Assembly: GCA_023412975.1 (NCBI GenBank)
Contig: JAEZRB010000141.1
Span: 1 to 22,180, forward strand
Source of the DNA: Bacteroidota bacterium
GTDB lineage: Bacteria > Bacteroidota > Bacteroidia > Chitinophagales > Chitinophagaceae
DNA: 22,180 bases
Reading direction: 5' to 3'
The notes under the pieces: model-generated
Databases searched by the model: none
The model's input: only the letters and a program-made list of their open reading frames with translations
What the model was told of the DNA's origin: nothing
Made by a program: the position numbers and the translations under genes
Shown here: positions 7,064 through 13,927 of the stretch, one piece after another
Layout: each line of letters begins with the position of its first letter
Position numbering within the stretch: the first letter of the stretch is position 1

Positions 7064-8056
7064 TTAAACAGGTTCCTGTCCGTGCTTTTTATTCTGTGAT
7101 ATATTTTCCAGCGTCCAGTCCACTCTTTTTTCAAACTCATGTTGCCGTACCAGGCAATCGGGTTTGTTGCAAATATGGCATTGAAACGGTAAACAGCCAT
7201 CTGAATGCACAAATAGTTCAACAGTTTCACCGAACTTTTGTTTTACCAGCCCTGCCAGCTTATCTATTTCCTTATGAGCTTCATGAACATTGAGATACCA
7301 GGGTACAGTCAGGTGACAATCAATATGTAGAATGCTTCCATATTTAATTACACGGAGATTATGCAGGTCGACCCAGTTGACCTGGCGGTTTTGATTTAAC
7401 AATTCCACCATCTGTTGTAGCAGCTTTTCATCAGCTTCGTCCATAATGCCGGCGATGGAACGGCGAAGAATATGGTAAGCCGTGTATATGATGAAAAGCG
7501 CAACGGCGATAGCAAGGCAGCTGTCGAGCCATTTATATCCCGTGAAAAGTACCAGGAATAAACCGGCAATGATCGCGAGGGTTGAAAACGTATCGGTTTG
7601 CAAATGTCGTCCGCTGGCTTTTAGCGCGAGCGAATTATTCCGCGTTCCAATACGGACGCAAACCGAACCCATGATATAGTTGGCAACCGCCGTGATGGCC
7701 ACCAACATGATTCCCAGGTCAAGCTGCCTGACTTCGATATCATACAACAGGTGCTGGATCGCCTTGTATATAATAATGACAGCTGCAACCATGATCATGG
7801 TGCCTTCAACAGCAGCAGATATAAATTCTGCTTTTCCATGTCCATAAGGATGATCCTTATCCCGGGGTTTTGATGCGATATACAGGCCGTAGAGGCCAAT
7901 AAAGCCGGAGGCAACATTGACGATACTTTCCAACGCGTCGGTGAGAACGGCAACAGAGCGCGTGAAATAGTATGCGACGAATTTCACCGTCAATAGTATC
8001 ACCGAGATGGCAGCAACCCAACGCTGCACCCTAAGATTTTGAAGCGCTGTATTCAA
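7064..8056 (-). CDS. Cation diffusion facilitator (CDF) family metal transporter
   Basis: A proton-coupled exporter of divalent metals in the inner membrane. The 330-residue protein shows six hydrophobic segments (about 12-31, 35-60, 82-105, 115-135, 155-172 and 178-198) followed by a cytoplasmic domain. Typical motifs are LTDALESIVN in TM2 (residues 39-47), HPYGHGKAEF (69-78) and HLQTD in TM5 (151-155). The TM2 site has Glu43/Asn47 in place of the commoner His/Asp pair. The C-terminal domain ends with a cluster not found in classical YiiP: His284, Cys288, Cys293, Cys296 and Cys301, which looks like a zinc or thiol-metal site. It is 13 nt after the LptF/G gene. The metal cannot be predicted with confidence. 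Confidence 0.93.
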   Translation of the reverse strand: MNTALQNLRVQRWVAAISVILLTVKFVAYYFTRSVAVLTDALESIVNVASGFIGLYGLYIASKPRDKDHPYGHGKAEFISAAVEGTMIMVAAVIIIYKAIQHLLYDIEVRQLDLGIMLVAITAVANYIMGSVCVRIGTRNNSLALKASGRHLQTDTFSTLAIIAGLFLVLFTGYKWLDSCLAIAVALFIIYTAYHILRRSIAGIMDEADEKLLQQMVELLNQNRQVNWVDLHNLRVIKYGSILHIDCHLTVPWYLNVHEAHKEIDKLAGLVKQKFGETVELFVHSDGCLPFQCHICNKPDCLVRQHEFEKRVDWTLENISQNKKHGQEPV

Positions 8057-8069
8057 TCGGGCAAATTAA

Positions 8070-9593
8070 TCAATCTTTCGGCTCAGGGTCTGCATCTGTC
8101 CGGGGCTCATTTGATATTTTACTTTTCGCCGTACCAGAACGCTGGACAAAACCGCGTATTTTCTTAGCCAGGCGGTAATAAGCCTCTTTGTTCAATAACT
8201 GGGAATCACGCATGGCTTTATAAGTGAGGAATACTCCAATCGGCACCAGGATAAATGCCGCGAGCCACATACCTGCAAAGGGGCTTAGTTTATCCTGCTT
8301 AGCAAATTTTTCACCCAGCGTGGTTGTAAAATAAAACACCATAAAGAAGCTGATCGCAGCAATAAGCGGCGTACCCAGCCCCCCTTTTCGAATAATTGAA
8401 CCCAGTGGTGCGCCGATCAGGAACAGGATAAGACAGGCGGCTGATAATACGATCTTTCGATGCCATTCAATACGATGCTTGCGTAGTGTATAGTCCCGGT
8501 CCTTCATGATGCTGAGCCGGTTGTCGATGGCAGATCTCAGGCTCATCGCCTGGTTGATCGCGCCCTGGTGCACCGCATATCGCGCTGAATCGGGTATCAA
8601 TTCATCAAAAGAACTGGCATGTATTAGGAGACTATCCTGTGTCTTAAGGAACGCAGGTGTTGCCGCAGTGTCCTGTGATGGCAGACTATCAAGATAAGTT
8701 TTGAATTTGAGAGCTGATCCGGCCACAGTTGCGTCTAACTGTTTACTCACCCGCTGGTTCTCTTTCTGAAGCGAGTCAATCGCGACATTCAATTGTCGCA
8801 TACTATAAACACGTTCATTATTGCGGTTGACACTATCATCGGTTTGCACAAACTGAAAAGAACTCAGGTCAAATTGCTTTTTGAATTCCTGGAAGTGCAT
8901 GCGGATATAATCGGTATTCGCCATGGAGTTGTAATCTCCCCTTTCCTCGTATCGCCATCCGTCCTTTAAATTAAATTCCAAAAAACGCTTGTCCGCAGAA
9001 ACCCGCATCACCCCGCTTTTGGCACTGATAAAATTATCCTGTAGCGGATTGCTTTGCTCGTACACGATCACATCGCGGATGATGCTGTCGTTGGCTTCCT
9101 TTTTACCGATCTTGATCGCGAATCCGTTGATCCGGTCATAGAAAACGCCCTCTTGCAGGTCGAATGCCGGCTTGGCATATACAATATCGGTGAGCAGGGT
9201 ACGCGACTTTAGAAAGGCCACGGGAATGATAAAATTAGAAAACAAAAATGCGATCCCGCTGATGAAAAGAGACACAATAAATAAAGGACGCATGAAGCGT
9301 AGCAGGGAAATGCCTGCTGATTTGATCGCAACCAGTTCAAAATTCTCGCCCAGGCTGCCAAATGTCATTAGCGAGGAAAGCAAAACAGCGAGTGGAAGGG
9401 CCAGCGGCACCAATACAGCGCTCTGGTACCAGATAAACTTCAGTACGATATCAATACCCAGTCCCTTACCTACGAAGTCGTCGATATACAGCCAGAAAAA
9501 CTGCATCACCAACACCAGCAACGTGATAAAGAATGTAGCGATAAATGGGCCTACAAAGGCTTTTATGATGAGTTTATCTAACTTTTTGAACAC
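8070..9593 (-). CDS. LptF/LptG family permease (YjgP/YjgQ)
   Basis: Inner-membrane component of the type that, with LptB and LptC, extracts lipopolysaccharide and drives it to the outer membrane. The 507-residue protein has three N-terminal membrane segments (about 12-38, 56-78, 98-125), a long periplasmic part, and three C-terminal segments (about 385-470). The family signature GAPLGSIIRKGGLG is present, and LGENFELVAIKSAGIS lies after TM2. The periplasmic region is longer than in E. coli LptF/G. It includes a probable coiled coil (about 262-300) rich in Gln/Lys/Asp, as is common in Bacteroidota. The tail after 475 is charged and probably disordered. The start codon is GTG. F versus G cannot be decided, as only one gene is visible. 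Confidence 0.9.
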   Translation of the reverse strand: MFKKLDKLIIKAFVGPFIATFFITLLVLVMQFFWLYIDDFVGKGLGIDIVLKFIWYQSAVLVPLALPLAVLLSSLMTFGSLGENFELVAIKSAGISLLRFMRPLFIVSLFISGIAFLFSNFIIPVAFLKSRTLLTDIVYAKPAFDLQEGVFYDRINGFAIKIGKKEANDSIIRDVIVYEQSNPLQDNFISAKSGVMRVSADKRFLEFNLKDGWRYEERGDYNSMANTDYIRMHFQEFKKQFDLSSFQFVQTDDSVNRNNERVYSMRQLNVAIDSLQKENQRVSKQLDATVAGSALKFKTYLDSLPSQDTAATPAFLKTQDSLLIHASSFDELIPDSARYAVHQGAINQAMSLRSAIDNRLSIMKDRDYTLRKHRIEWHRKIVLSAACLILFLIGAPLGSIIRKGGLGTPLIAAISFFMVFYFTTTLGEKFAKQDKLSPFAGMWLAAFILVPIGVFLTYKAMRDSQLLNKEAYYRLAKKIRGFVQRSGTAKSKISNEPRTDADPEPKD

Positions 9594-9594
9594 C

Positions 9595-9602
9595 TATCTT
9601 TA
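9595..9602 (+). promoter_or_regulatory. Possible -7 box for the divergent hypothetical gene
   Basis: TATCTTTA matches TAnnTTTG at 7 of 8 positions and ends 4 nt before the ATG at 9607. If used, the transcript would start at or very near the start codon and be leaderless. It overlaps the start of the divergent permease unit. Confidence 0.4.
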
Positions 9603-9606
9603 AGTT

Positions 9607-10218
9607 ATGGATGCAACAAAAATAAGGCTTTCACCAGAGGAGGAAATGCTGGTGCTTCGTGGCGACTGGATTTTAACAAAGAACCGCGTGATGCAAAAGG
9701 CTATGCAGATGCTGGGAGACGTACAACTGGAACAGAAAAACCTGCTTACATCATATGCATCCGTATTACCCCAGGAGATCATTCAATCCTCACCAAAAAT
9801 ATCACGCGGTGAAAACTACCAGGGTCTTCCATGGCTGATGCTGGACTATCCAAGACTTTTTAATAAAGAAGATGGATTTGCTGTCCGCACGTTTTTCTGG
9901 TGGGGTCATTTCTTTAGCGTAACCCTTCAGCTTTCTGGCAGGTATAAAAAACTATTTGAAGCAAACCTCCTGCAGGCCCTGCCTGCATTGAAAGCAGATG
10001 AATTCTCTGGTTGTATTCAGGATGATCCCTGGCAGCATCATTTTGAGCCCGACAACTACAAAAGCCTGCAATCATTCACAACAAAGGAATGGGAAGCCCT
10101 TATTGCCAGCAGGGAATTTGTCAAAATAGCAAAAACGATCCCCTTGCAGGAATGGAATGTAGCGCCTGGAAAAATGATGGAAATATACAGCGGGCTGGTG
10201 CACGCCTGTGTTGGTTAA
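9607..10218 (+). CDS. Conserved-looking protein of unknown function, 203 residues
   Basis: I do not recognise a named family with certainty. The 203-residue protein has no signal peptide and no membrane segment. It is rich in aromatics: GLPWLMLDYPRLF (about 72-84), RTFFWWGHFFSVTLQLSG (about 93-110), DDPWQHHFEP (about 138-147) and KEWEALIAS. The N-terminus (LSPEEEMLVLRGDWILTKNRVMQKAM) is probably helical. The compact Trp/Tyr/His-rich core suggests a folded cytoplasmic domain, and I have an impression of related proteins in Bacteroidota that I cannot verify here. It diverges from the LptF/G gene with only 13 nt between starts and ends tail to tail with the START-like gene, the two stop codons overlapping. 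It has no operon partner. Confidence 0.8.
   Translation: MDATKIRLSPEEEMLVLRGDWILTKNRVMQKAMQMLGDVQLEQKNLLTSYASVLPQEIIQSSPKISRGENYQGLPWLMLDYPRLFNKEDGFAVRTFFWWGHFFSVTLQLSGRYKKLFEANLLQALPALKADEFSGCIQDDPWQHHFEPDNYKSLQSFTTKEWEALIASREFVKIAKTIPLQEWNVAPGKMMEIYSGLVHACVG
9617..9624 (-). promoter_or_regulatory. Predicted -7 box for the lptF/G operon
   Basis: TATTTTTG on the minus strand is an exact TAnnTTTG match, 23 nt upstream of the GTG start of the permease gene. It lies inside the first codons of the divergent gene that starts at 9607, so the two transcription units overlap at their 5' ends. No convincing -33 element was found. Confidence 0.5.
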
Positions 10219-10592
10219 TTACCCAGCCTGTGGAACAGGTCTTTCACCTGGTGGTCCCACAAAAGGCTTTGGTCCTTGATATCTTTTTTCTCAGCAAAAT
10301 CTTTTACCACCAGGATGGTTTGGTTAGTGATCTCTGATTTTTCTATGCTGAATTCAAAATACTCATTCTTGGGTGCATCGAGCCAGCGAAAACGAATGCT
10401 TTTATCACCCTCGCTTTCGACCACCTCCGCTTTCTCAAATGAACCATTCCAACCGAAGTAAAATATATTATCGCGCTCGTCTACCTTATCCGCAAACCAC
10501 TCGCCCAAACCTGCGGGAGTTGACAGGAACTCATACAGGATCGTAGGTGAACATCTGACCGGAAACTCTAGTGTATATAATTGCTTGCTCAT
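10215..10592 (-). CDS. START-like (SRPBCC superfamily) domain protein
   Basis: A 125-residue single-domain protein with the helix-grip pattern of the START/AHSA1 superfamily, which bind hydrophobic ligands in a deep cavity. The opening strand LYTLEFPVRCSPTILYEFL and the helix LSTPAGLGEWFADKV (about 23-37) are typical of AHSA1-like domains. They are followed by the strands FYFGWNGSFEKAEVV and IRFRWLDAP, and by a C-terminal helix LLWDHQVKDLFHRLG. The ligand is unknown. Length, and no fused regulator or enzyme domain, match the short START-like proteins of Bacteroidota. It is monocistronic, with its own predicted promoter, and its stop overlaps that of the convergent hypothetical gene. Confidence 0.85.
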   Translation of the reverse strand: MSKQLYTLEFPVRCSPTILYEFLSTPAGLGEWFADKVDERDNIFYFGWNGSFEKAEVVESEGDKSIRFRWLDAPKNEYFEFSIEKSEITNQTILVVKDFAEKKDIKDQSLLWDHQVKDLFHRLGN

Positions 10593-10621
10593 CTGTTACT
10601 ATTGAAAAATCTCTCTACCTG

Positions 10622-10651
10622 CAATAATAAATAATAAATCGTCGTATCAAA
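10622..10651 (-). promoter_or_regulatory. Predicted promoter of the START-like gene
   Basis: On the minus strand TTTG (10651-10648) is followed after 18 bp by TATTATTG (10629-10622), a 7 of 8 match to TAnnTTTG. The expected start site leaves about 25 nt of leader before the ATG at 10592. Both elements and the spacing fit the Bacteroidota pattern. Confidence 0.5.
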
Positions 10652-10902
10652 ATAATTTCTTTTTTATTTTTCCCCTTTTTACGGGAGGGGTAATTTTATA
10701 TGCAAAATAAATCCAATAAACCTACGTTAAAGGAAAGATAATTTTTTTGGGACTTATTAAGCAAATGCTTAAATTGTTCTGACATCCAATGTTTTCTGAA
10801 AACGACTGACCTGCGGCGGGGGTGTTTTTTAATGGAAAATTGATCTGTTTTTAAAATCTATAACCCTTAAAATAAACCCAACTAAAGCCAATACCTATGA
10901 GT
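10652..10902. other. AT-rich intergenic region upstream of rpoD with two short dyads
   Basis: This gap of about 300 nt (from 10593) holds no gene that I can support. Two perfect dyads stand out: TTAAGC-AAAT-GCTTAA at 10757-10772 and GTTTTC-T-GAAAAC at 10791-10803. CCCCT/AGGGG (about 10673-10690) could form a further weak hairpin. No exact TAnnTTTG box was found on the plus strand, so the rpoD promoter is unassigned. The dyads may be operators or part of a long 5' leader. Confidence 0.45.
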
Positions 10903-11772
10903 ATGAGACAATTGAAGATCACGAAATCGATCACCAATCGTGAATCTCAAAGTCTGGAGAAGTATCTCCAGGAAATCGGCAAAGTCGAGCTTATCAGCTC
11001 AGAAGAAGAAGTACGACTCGCCGCCTTAATCAGGCAGGGCTGCCAGAAGTCCCTGGACCGCCTCACCAAAGCTAATCTTCGATTTGTGGTATCGGTTGCC
11101 AAGCAGTACCAGAACCAGGGTTTATCACTACCCGACTTAATCAATGAAGGAAACCTGGGGTTAATTAAAGCCGCTCAGCGCTTCGATGAAACACGTGGTT
11201 TCAAATTCATTTCTTATGCGGTTTGGTGGATTCGCCAAAGCATCCTGCAGGCACTGGCCGAACAATCGAGGATCGTACGCCTTCCACTCAACAAGGTTGG
11301 TCTGACCAACAGGATCCAGAAAGCGTTTTCACAACTGGAGCAGCAGTTTGAAAGAGAACCCTCAGCTGAGGAACTCGCAGAATTGCTGGAAATGGACCTC
11401 GATGAAGTCTCTGCATCCCTGAGCATTTCATCACGTCACCTGAGCATGGACACACCTATCTCAGAAGGTGAAGACGGCACATTGCTGGACGTTTTGGAAA
11501 ATCCCAACGCAGAAAAAACCGATGGCGAACTAGACCATACCCAATCGCTGAAAACTGAGATTGACCGCTCGCTGAAAACCCTCACCGAAAGGCAAAAAGA
11601 GGTGATCTGTTATTTCTTCGGTATAGGCGTTGACCATCCCATGAGCCTTGAAGACATCGGCGAAAGGTTTAACCTGACCCGCGAAAGGGTAAGACAGATC
11701 AAGGACAAAGCCATTACCAAACTCAGGACCACAAACAGAATTAATCTTTTACGAACCTATTTAGGCGCATGA
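10903..11772 (+). CDS. rpoD: Primary RNA polymerase sigma factor (sigma-70/RpoD)
   Basis: The housekeeping sigma factor of Bacteroidota, which directs RNA polymerase to TAnnTTTG-type promoters. It is short (289 residues) and lacks region 1.1 and the non-conserved domain of E. coli RpoD, as usual in this phylum. Region 1.2 contains SLEKYLQEIGKVELISSEEE. Region 2 has DLINEGNLGLIKAAQRFD followed by FKFISYAVWWIRQSILQAL. Region 3 follows, and region 4 ends with the helix-turn-helix LTRERVRQIKDKAITKLR. I chose the ATG at 10903 because the family normally begins MRQLKITKS; an ATG two codons earlier (10897) is equally in frame. The gene precedes ffh on the same strand but is separated from it by a hairpin with a T-tract. 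Confidence 0.95.
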   Translation: MRQLKITKSITNRESQSLEKYLQEIGKVELISSEEEVRLAALIRQGCQKSLDRLTKANLRFVVSVAKQYQNQGLSLPDLINEGNLGLIKAAQRFDETRGFKFISYAVWWIRQSILQALAEQSRIVRLPLNKVGLTNRIQKAFSQLEQQFEREPSAEELAELLEMDLDEVSASLSISSRHLSMDTPISEGEDGTLLDVLENPNAEKTDGELDHTQSLKTEIDRSLKTLTERQKEVICYFFGIGVDHPMSLEDIGERFNLTRERVRQIKDKAITKLRTTNRINLLRTYLGA

Positions 11773-11808
11773 TTTGATTTTTACACTAGCTTTTTAAACA
11801 TAGTTCAG

Positions 11809-11897
11809 GCTGCGAGTTACCAACTGCGTGCTTTGGGAAATGGTTGAACAACCTCCCTCCCCCGGCCCGGCGGAATGACTCGCAGCTTTTTTATTTT
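11809..11897 (+). ncRNA. Structured RNA or terminator hairpin between rpoD and ffh (candidate)
   Basis: The outer arms GCTGCGAGTTA (11809-11819) and TGACTCGCAGC (11876-11886) pair over 11 bp with one G-U, and are followed at once by TTTTTTATTTT. Between them lies an inner hairpin: GGGA (11835-11838) with TCCC (11854-11857), and GGTTG (11842-11846) with CAACC (11849-11853), leaving an AAT bulge. The end looks like an intrinsic terminator, but the 56-nt interior is far longer and more structured than a terminator needs. It may be the rpoD terminator enlarged by a repeat, or a small RNA. The SRP RNA GGAAGGAAGCAGC motif is absent. Confidence 0.5.
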
Positions 11898-11903
11898 ACT
11901 GCT

Positions 11904-11911
11904 TATCTTTG
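11904..11911 (+). promoter_or_regulatory. Predicted -7 box of ffh
   Basis: TATCTTTG is an exact TAnnTTTG match, 26 nt before the ffh ATG and directly after the hairpin T-tract. No clear -33 TTG is visible, since the region upstream is the hairpin arm. Termination of rpoD and initiation of ffh thus appear fused within about 100 bp. Confidence 0.55.
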
Positions 11912-11937
11912 CGGGCTTCGTAATAGCATTGTAGTCT

Positions 11938-13263
11938 ATGTTTAACAACCTGCAGGATAAACTTGAATCGGCCTTTAAAAACCTCAAAGGCCAGGCCCGT
12001 ATCACCGAACTGAACGTTGCCACAACAGTCAAAGAGATCCGTCGCGCCCTGGTGGACGCCGACGTGAATTACAAGATCGCCAAGGAATTTACCGATAAGA
12101 TAAAAGACAAGGCCATTGGTGAGAAAGTGATCAATGCAATCAGCCCCGGGCAATTGATGACCAAGATCGTGAAGGATGAGCTTACCGAACTGATGGGCGG
12201 ACAGGAGGCGGTTTTCAATGCCAAAGGCAACCCCGCCGTGATCCTTATTGCCGGCCTGCAGGGTAGCGGTAAAACAACTTTTAGCGGCAAACTGGCGAAC
12301 TATCTCAAAACAAAAAAAGGTCTGTCGCCTATGCTGGTGGCAGCTGATATCTACCGCCCGGCGGCCATGGAACAGTTGAGAGTGCTGGGAGAGCAGATCA
12401 ACGTAGACGTGCATGTGGAGGAGGAAAATAAAGACGCCGTTTCCATCGCCCAGAACGCGGTAAAAGAAGCCAGGAGCAAAAATAAAAATGTGGTGATCAT
12501 CGATACCGCCGGCCGCCTGGCCATCGATGAACTGATGATGACTGAAGTGGCTAATATCCGCGATGCTGTAAAGCCACAGGAGATATTGTTTGTCGTAGAT
12601 AGCATGACCGGCCAGGACGCGGTTAACACGGCCAAGTCCTTTAACGACCGCCTTGATTTTACCGGTGTGGTACTTACAAAACTGGATGGTGATACCCGTG
12701 GTGGTGCTGCCATTTCCATTAAATACACCGTCAATAAGCCCATCAAGTTCACCAGCGCCGGTGAGAAGATGGATACACTCGATGTGTTTTATCCGGAAAG
12801 GATGGCCCAGCGTATCCTGGGAATGGGTGATATTACCAGTCTTGTTGAGAAAGCACAGGAGCAATTTGACGAAGAGCAGGCAAAAAAGCTGGAAAGCAAG
12901 ATCCGTAAGAACAAGTTCGATTTTGCCGATTTTAAGATGCAGCTCGAACAGATCAAAAAAATGGGCAATATGAAAGACCTCCTGGGTATGATCCCCGGTG
13001 TAGGTAATAAACTTAAAGATATAGACCTTGATAATGACTCCTTCAAGGGTATCGAAGCCATGATCAACTCCATGACACCCGAGGAGCGCAGCAACCCCGA
13101 CCTGATCGATGGAAGCCGACGAAAAAGGATCGCCAAAGGTGCCGGTAAAGACATCAGTGAGGTGAATGCCTTCATGAAACAATTTGAACAAATGCGTGAT
13201 ATGATGAAGGGCATGAACAAGATGAACATGTTTGGAAGGATGATGCCAGGAATGAGGCGGTAG
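11938..13263 (+). CDS. ffh: Signal recognition particle protein Ffh
   Basis: Ffh binds SRP RNA and the signal sequences of nascent membrane proteins, and docks on FtsY with GTP hydrolysis. The 441-residue length is normal. The N domain (FNNLQDKLESAFKNLKGQ) is followed by the G domain, with P-loop GLQGSGKTT near residue 106, DIYRPAAMEQL, DTAGR and TKLDGDTRGGAA. The methionine-rich M domain at the C-terminus includes GMIPGVG and GSRRKRIAKGAG, which binds RNA, and ends in a Met-rich tail. It begins the ffh-rpsP-rimM order common to many bacteria. A long antisense reading frame across it is a shadow. Confidence 0.97.
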   Translation: MFNNLQDKLESAFKNLKGQARITELNVATTVKEIRRALVDADVNYKIAKEFTDKIKDKAIGEKVINAISPGQLMTKIVKDELTELMGGQEAVFNAKGNPAVILIAGLQGSGKTTFSGKLANYLKTKKGLSPMLVAADIYRPAAMEQLRVLGEQINVDVHVEEENKDAVSIAQNAVKEARSKNKNVVIIDTAGRLAIDELMMTEVANIRDAVKPQEILFVVDSMTGQDAVNTAKSFNDRLDFTGVVLTKLDGDTRGGAAISIKYTVNKPIKFTSAGEKMDTLDVFYPERMAQRILGMGDITSLVEKAQEQFDEEQAKKLESKIRKNKFDFADFKMQLEQIKKMGNMKDLLGMIPGVGNKLKDIDLDNDSFKGIEAMINSMTPEERSNPDLIDGSRRKRIAKGAGKDISEVNAFMKQFEQMRDMMKGMNKMNMFGRMMPGMRR

Positions 13264-13338
13264 TCGATAGCCGGAGTCAGGAGTCAGGATTCGGAAGCCG
13301 GCATTTTCACATTTTCACACATTCACATTTTCAAATTC
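13264..13338. repeat. Short simple repeats between ffh and rpsP
   Basis: Directly after the ffh stop come two AGTCAGG heptamers (about 13275-13288) and a degenerate relative (ATTCGG). A run of ATTTTCAC-like units follows (about 13303-13335) with imperfect 8-9 bp periodicity. There is no reading frame and no clear terminator. This is another intergenic gap filled by short tandem units rather than unique sequence. Confidence 0.65.
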
Positions 13339-13351
13339 CCTTCTCCCTTCT

Positions 13352-13395
13352 TATCTTCGCTGTTCCGGTTTCAACCGGTATTAACAATTATTGTT
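13352..13395 (+). promoter_or_regulatory. Possible rpsP promoter and structured leader
   Basis: TATCTTCG (13352-13359) matches TAnnTTTG at 7 of 8 positions. The transcript would begin close to CCGGTT-TC-AACCGG (13365-13378), a perfect dyad with a 2-bp centre. A weaker dyad, AACAA-TTA-TTGTT, follows at 13383-13395. The leader would be about 55 nt. Leader hairpins of ribosomal protein genes are sometimes autoregulatory, but nothing here proves that. Confidence 0.4.
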
Positions 13396-13419
13396 TAACG
13401 CCTGTAAATTTCTATTTAA

Positions 13420-13866
13420 ATGGCAGCCAAAATCCGTCTTCAAAGACACGGGTCTAAGAAAAGACCCTTTTACTTCATCGTAGTTGCTGACTCCCGCAGC
13501 CCCCGTGATGGGAAATTCATCCAAAAATTAGGTACTTACAATCCCCTGACTGTTCCTGCTACTATCCAGCTGGATCGCCAGAAGGCATTGGAGTGGCTGA
13601 ACAAAGGCGCTACACCTACAGATACAGTTCGCCGTATCCTGAGTTTTAAAGGTGTATTATACCTGAAGCACCTGCTTCGTGGTGTAAGCCTGGGATTGTT
13701 TGATGATGCGACAGCGATGCAGAAATTCACAACCTGGAGCACTGAACATGACGCGCAGGTTAAAAAACGCCAGGAAGAAGCCGCCCGTAACAAAAGAGCC
13801 CGTCGTCCTATGCCAGGTCGCAGACCTGAGCGCAAGACAACTGGCGAAGGTGGCAATGAAGGATAA
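13420..13866 (+). CDS. rpsP: 30S ribosomal protein S16
   Basis: S16 is a small-subunit ribosomal protein needed for 30S assembly. The N-terminal 85 residues are canonical: KIRLQRHGSKKRPFYFIVVA, DSRSPRDGKFIQKLGTYNP and KALEWLNKGATPTDTVRRIL. The total of 148 residues exceeds the roughly 80-90 of E. coli S16. The extra C-terminal part is basic and rich in Lys, Arg and Ala, with RRPMPGRRPERK near the end, and is probably unstructured. Long basic tails on S16 are common in Bacteroidota. It follows ffh and is ended by a strong intrinsic terminator. The normal partner rimM is next but beyond a repeat block. Confidence 0.97.
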   Translation: MAAKIRLQRHGSKKRPFYFIVVADSRSPRDGKFIQKLGTYNPLTVPATIQLDRQKALEWLNKGATPTDTVRRILSFKGVLYLKHLLRGVSLGLFDDATAMQKFTTWSTEHDAQVKKRQEEAARNKRARRPMPGRRPERKTTGEGGNEG

Positions 13867-13889
13867 ATAATCCATCCTGAAAGTTCATC

Positions 13890-13922
13890 AATCCCGGCCT
13901 TGGCGGCCGGGATTTTTTTTTT
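13890..13922 (+). terminator. Intrinsic terminator of rpsP
   Basis: A perfect stem, ATCCCGGCC (13891-13899) with GGCCGGGAT (13905-13913), encloses the 5-nt TTGGC loop and is followed by a run of T to 13922. It lies about 25 nt after the rpsP stop. It indicates that rimM, although adjacent, is probably not on the same transcript. Confidence 0.9.
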
Positions 13923-13927
13923 GGGGG

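Noticed and set aside
11809..11897. SRP (4.5S) RNA next to ffh
   Set aside because: The conserved GGAAGGAAGCAGC domain IV sequence is missing on both strands, although size and position were suggestive.
11896..13191. 431-residue open frame antisense to ffh
   Set aside because: It is a shadow of the ffh coding sequence on the opposite strand. Its translation is low-complexity and matches no family, while ffh is complete and canonical.
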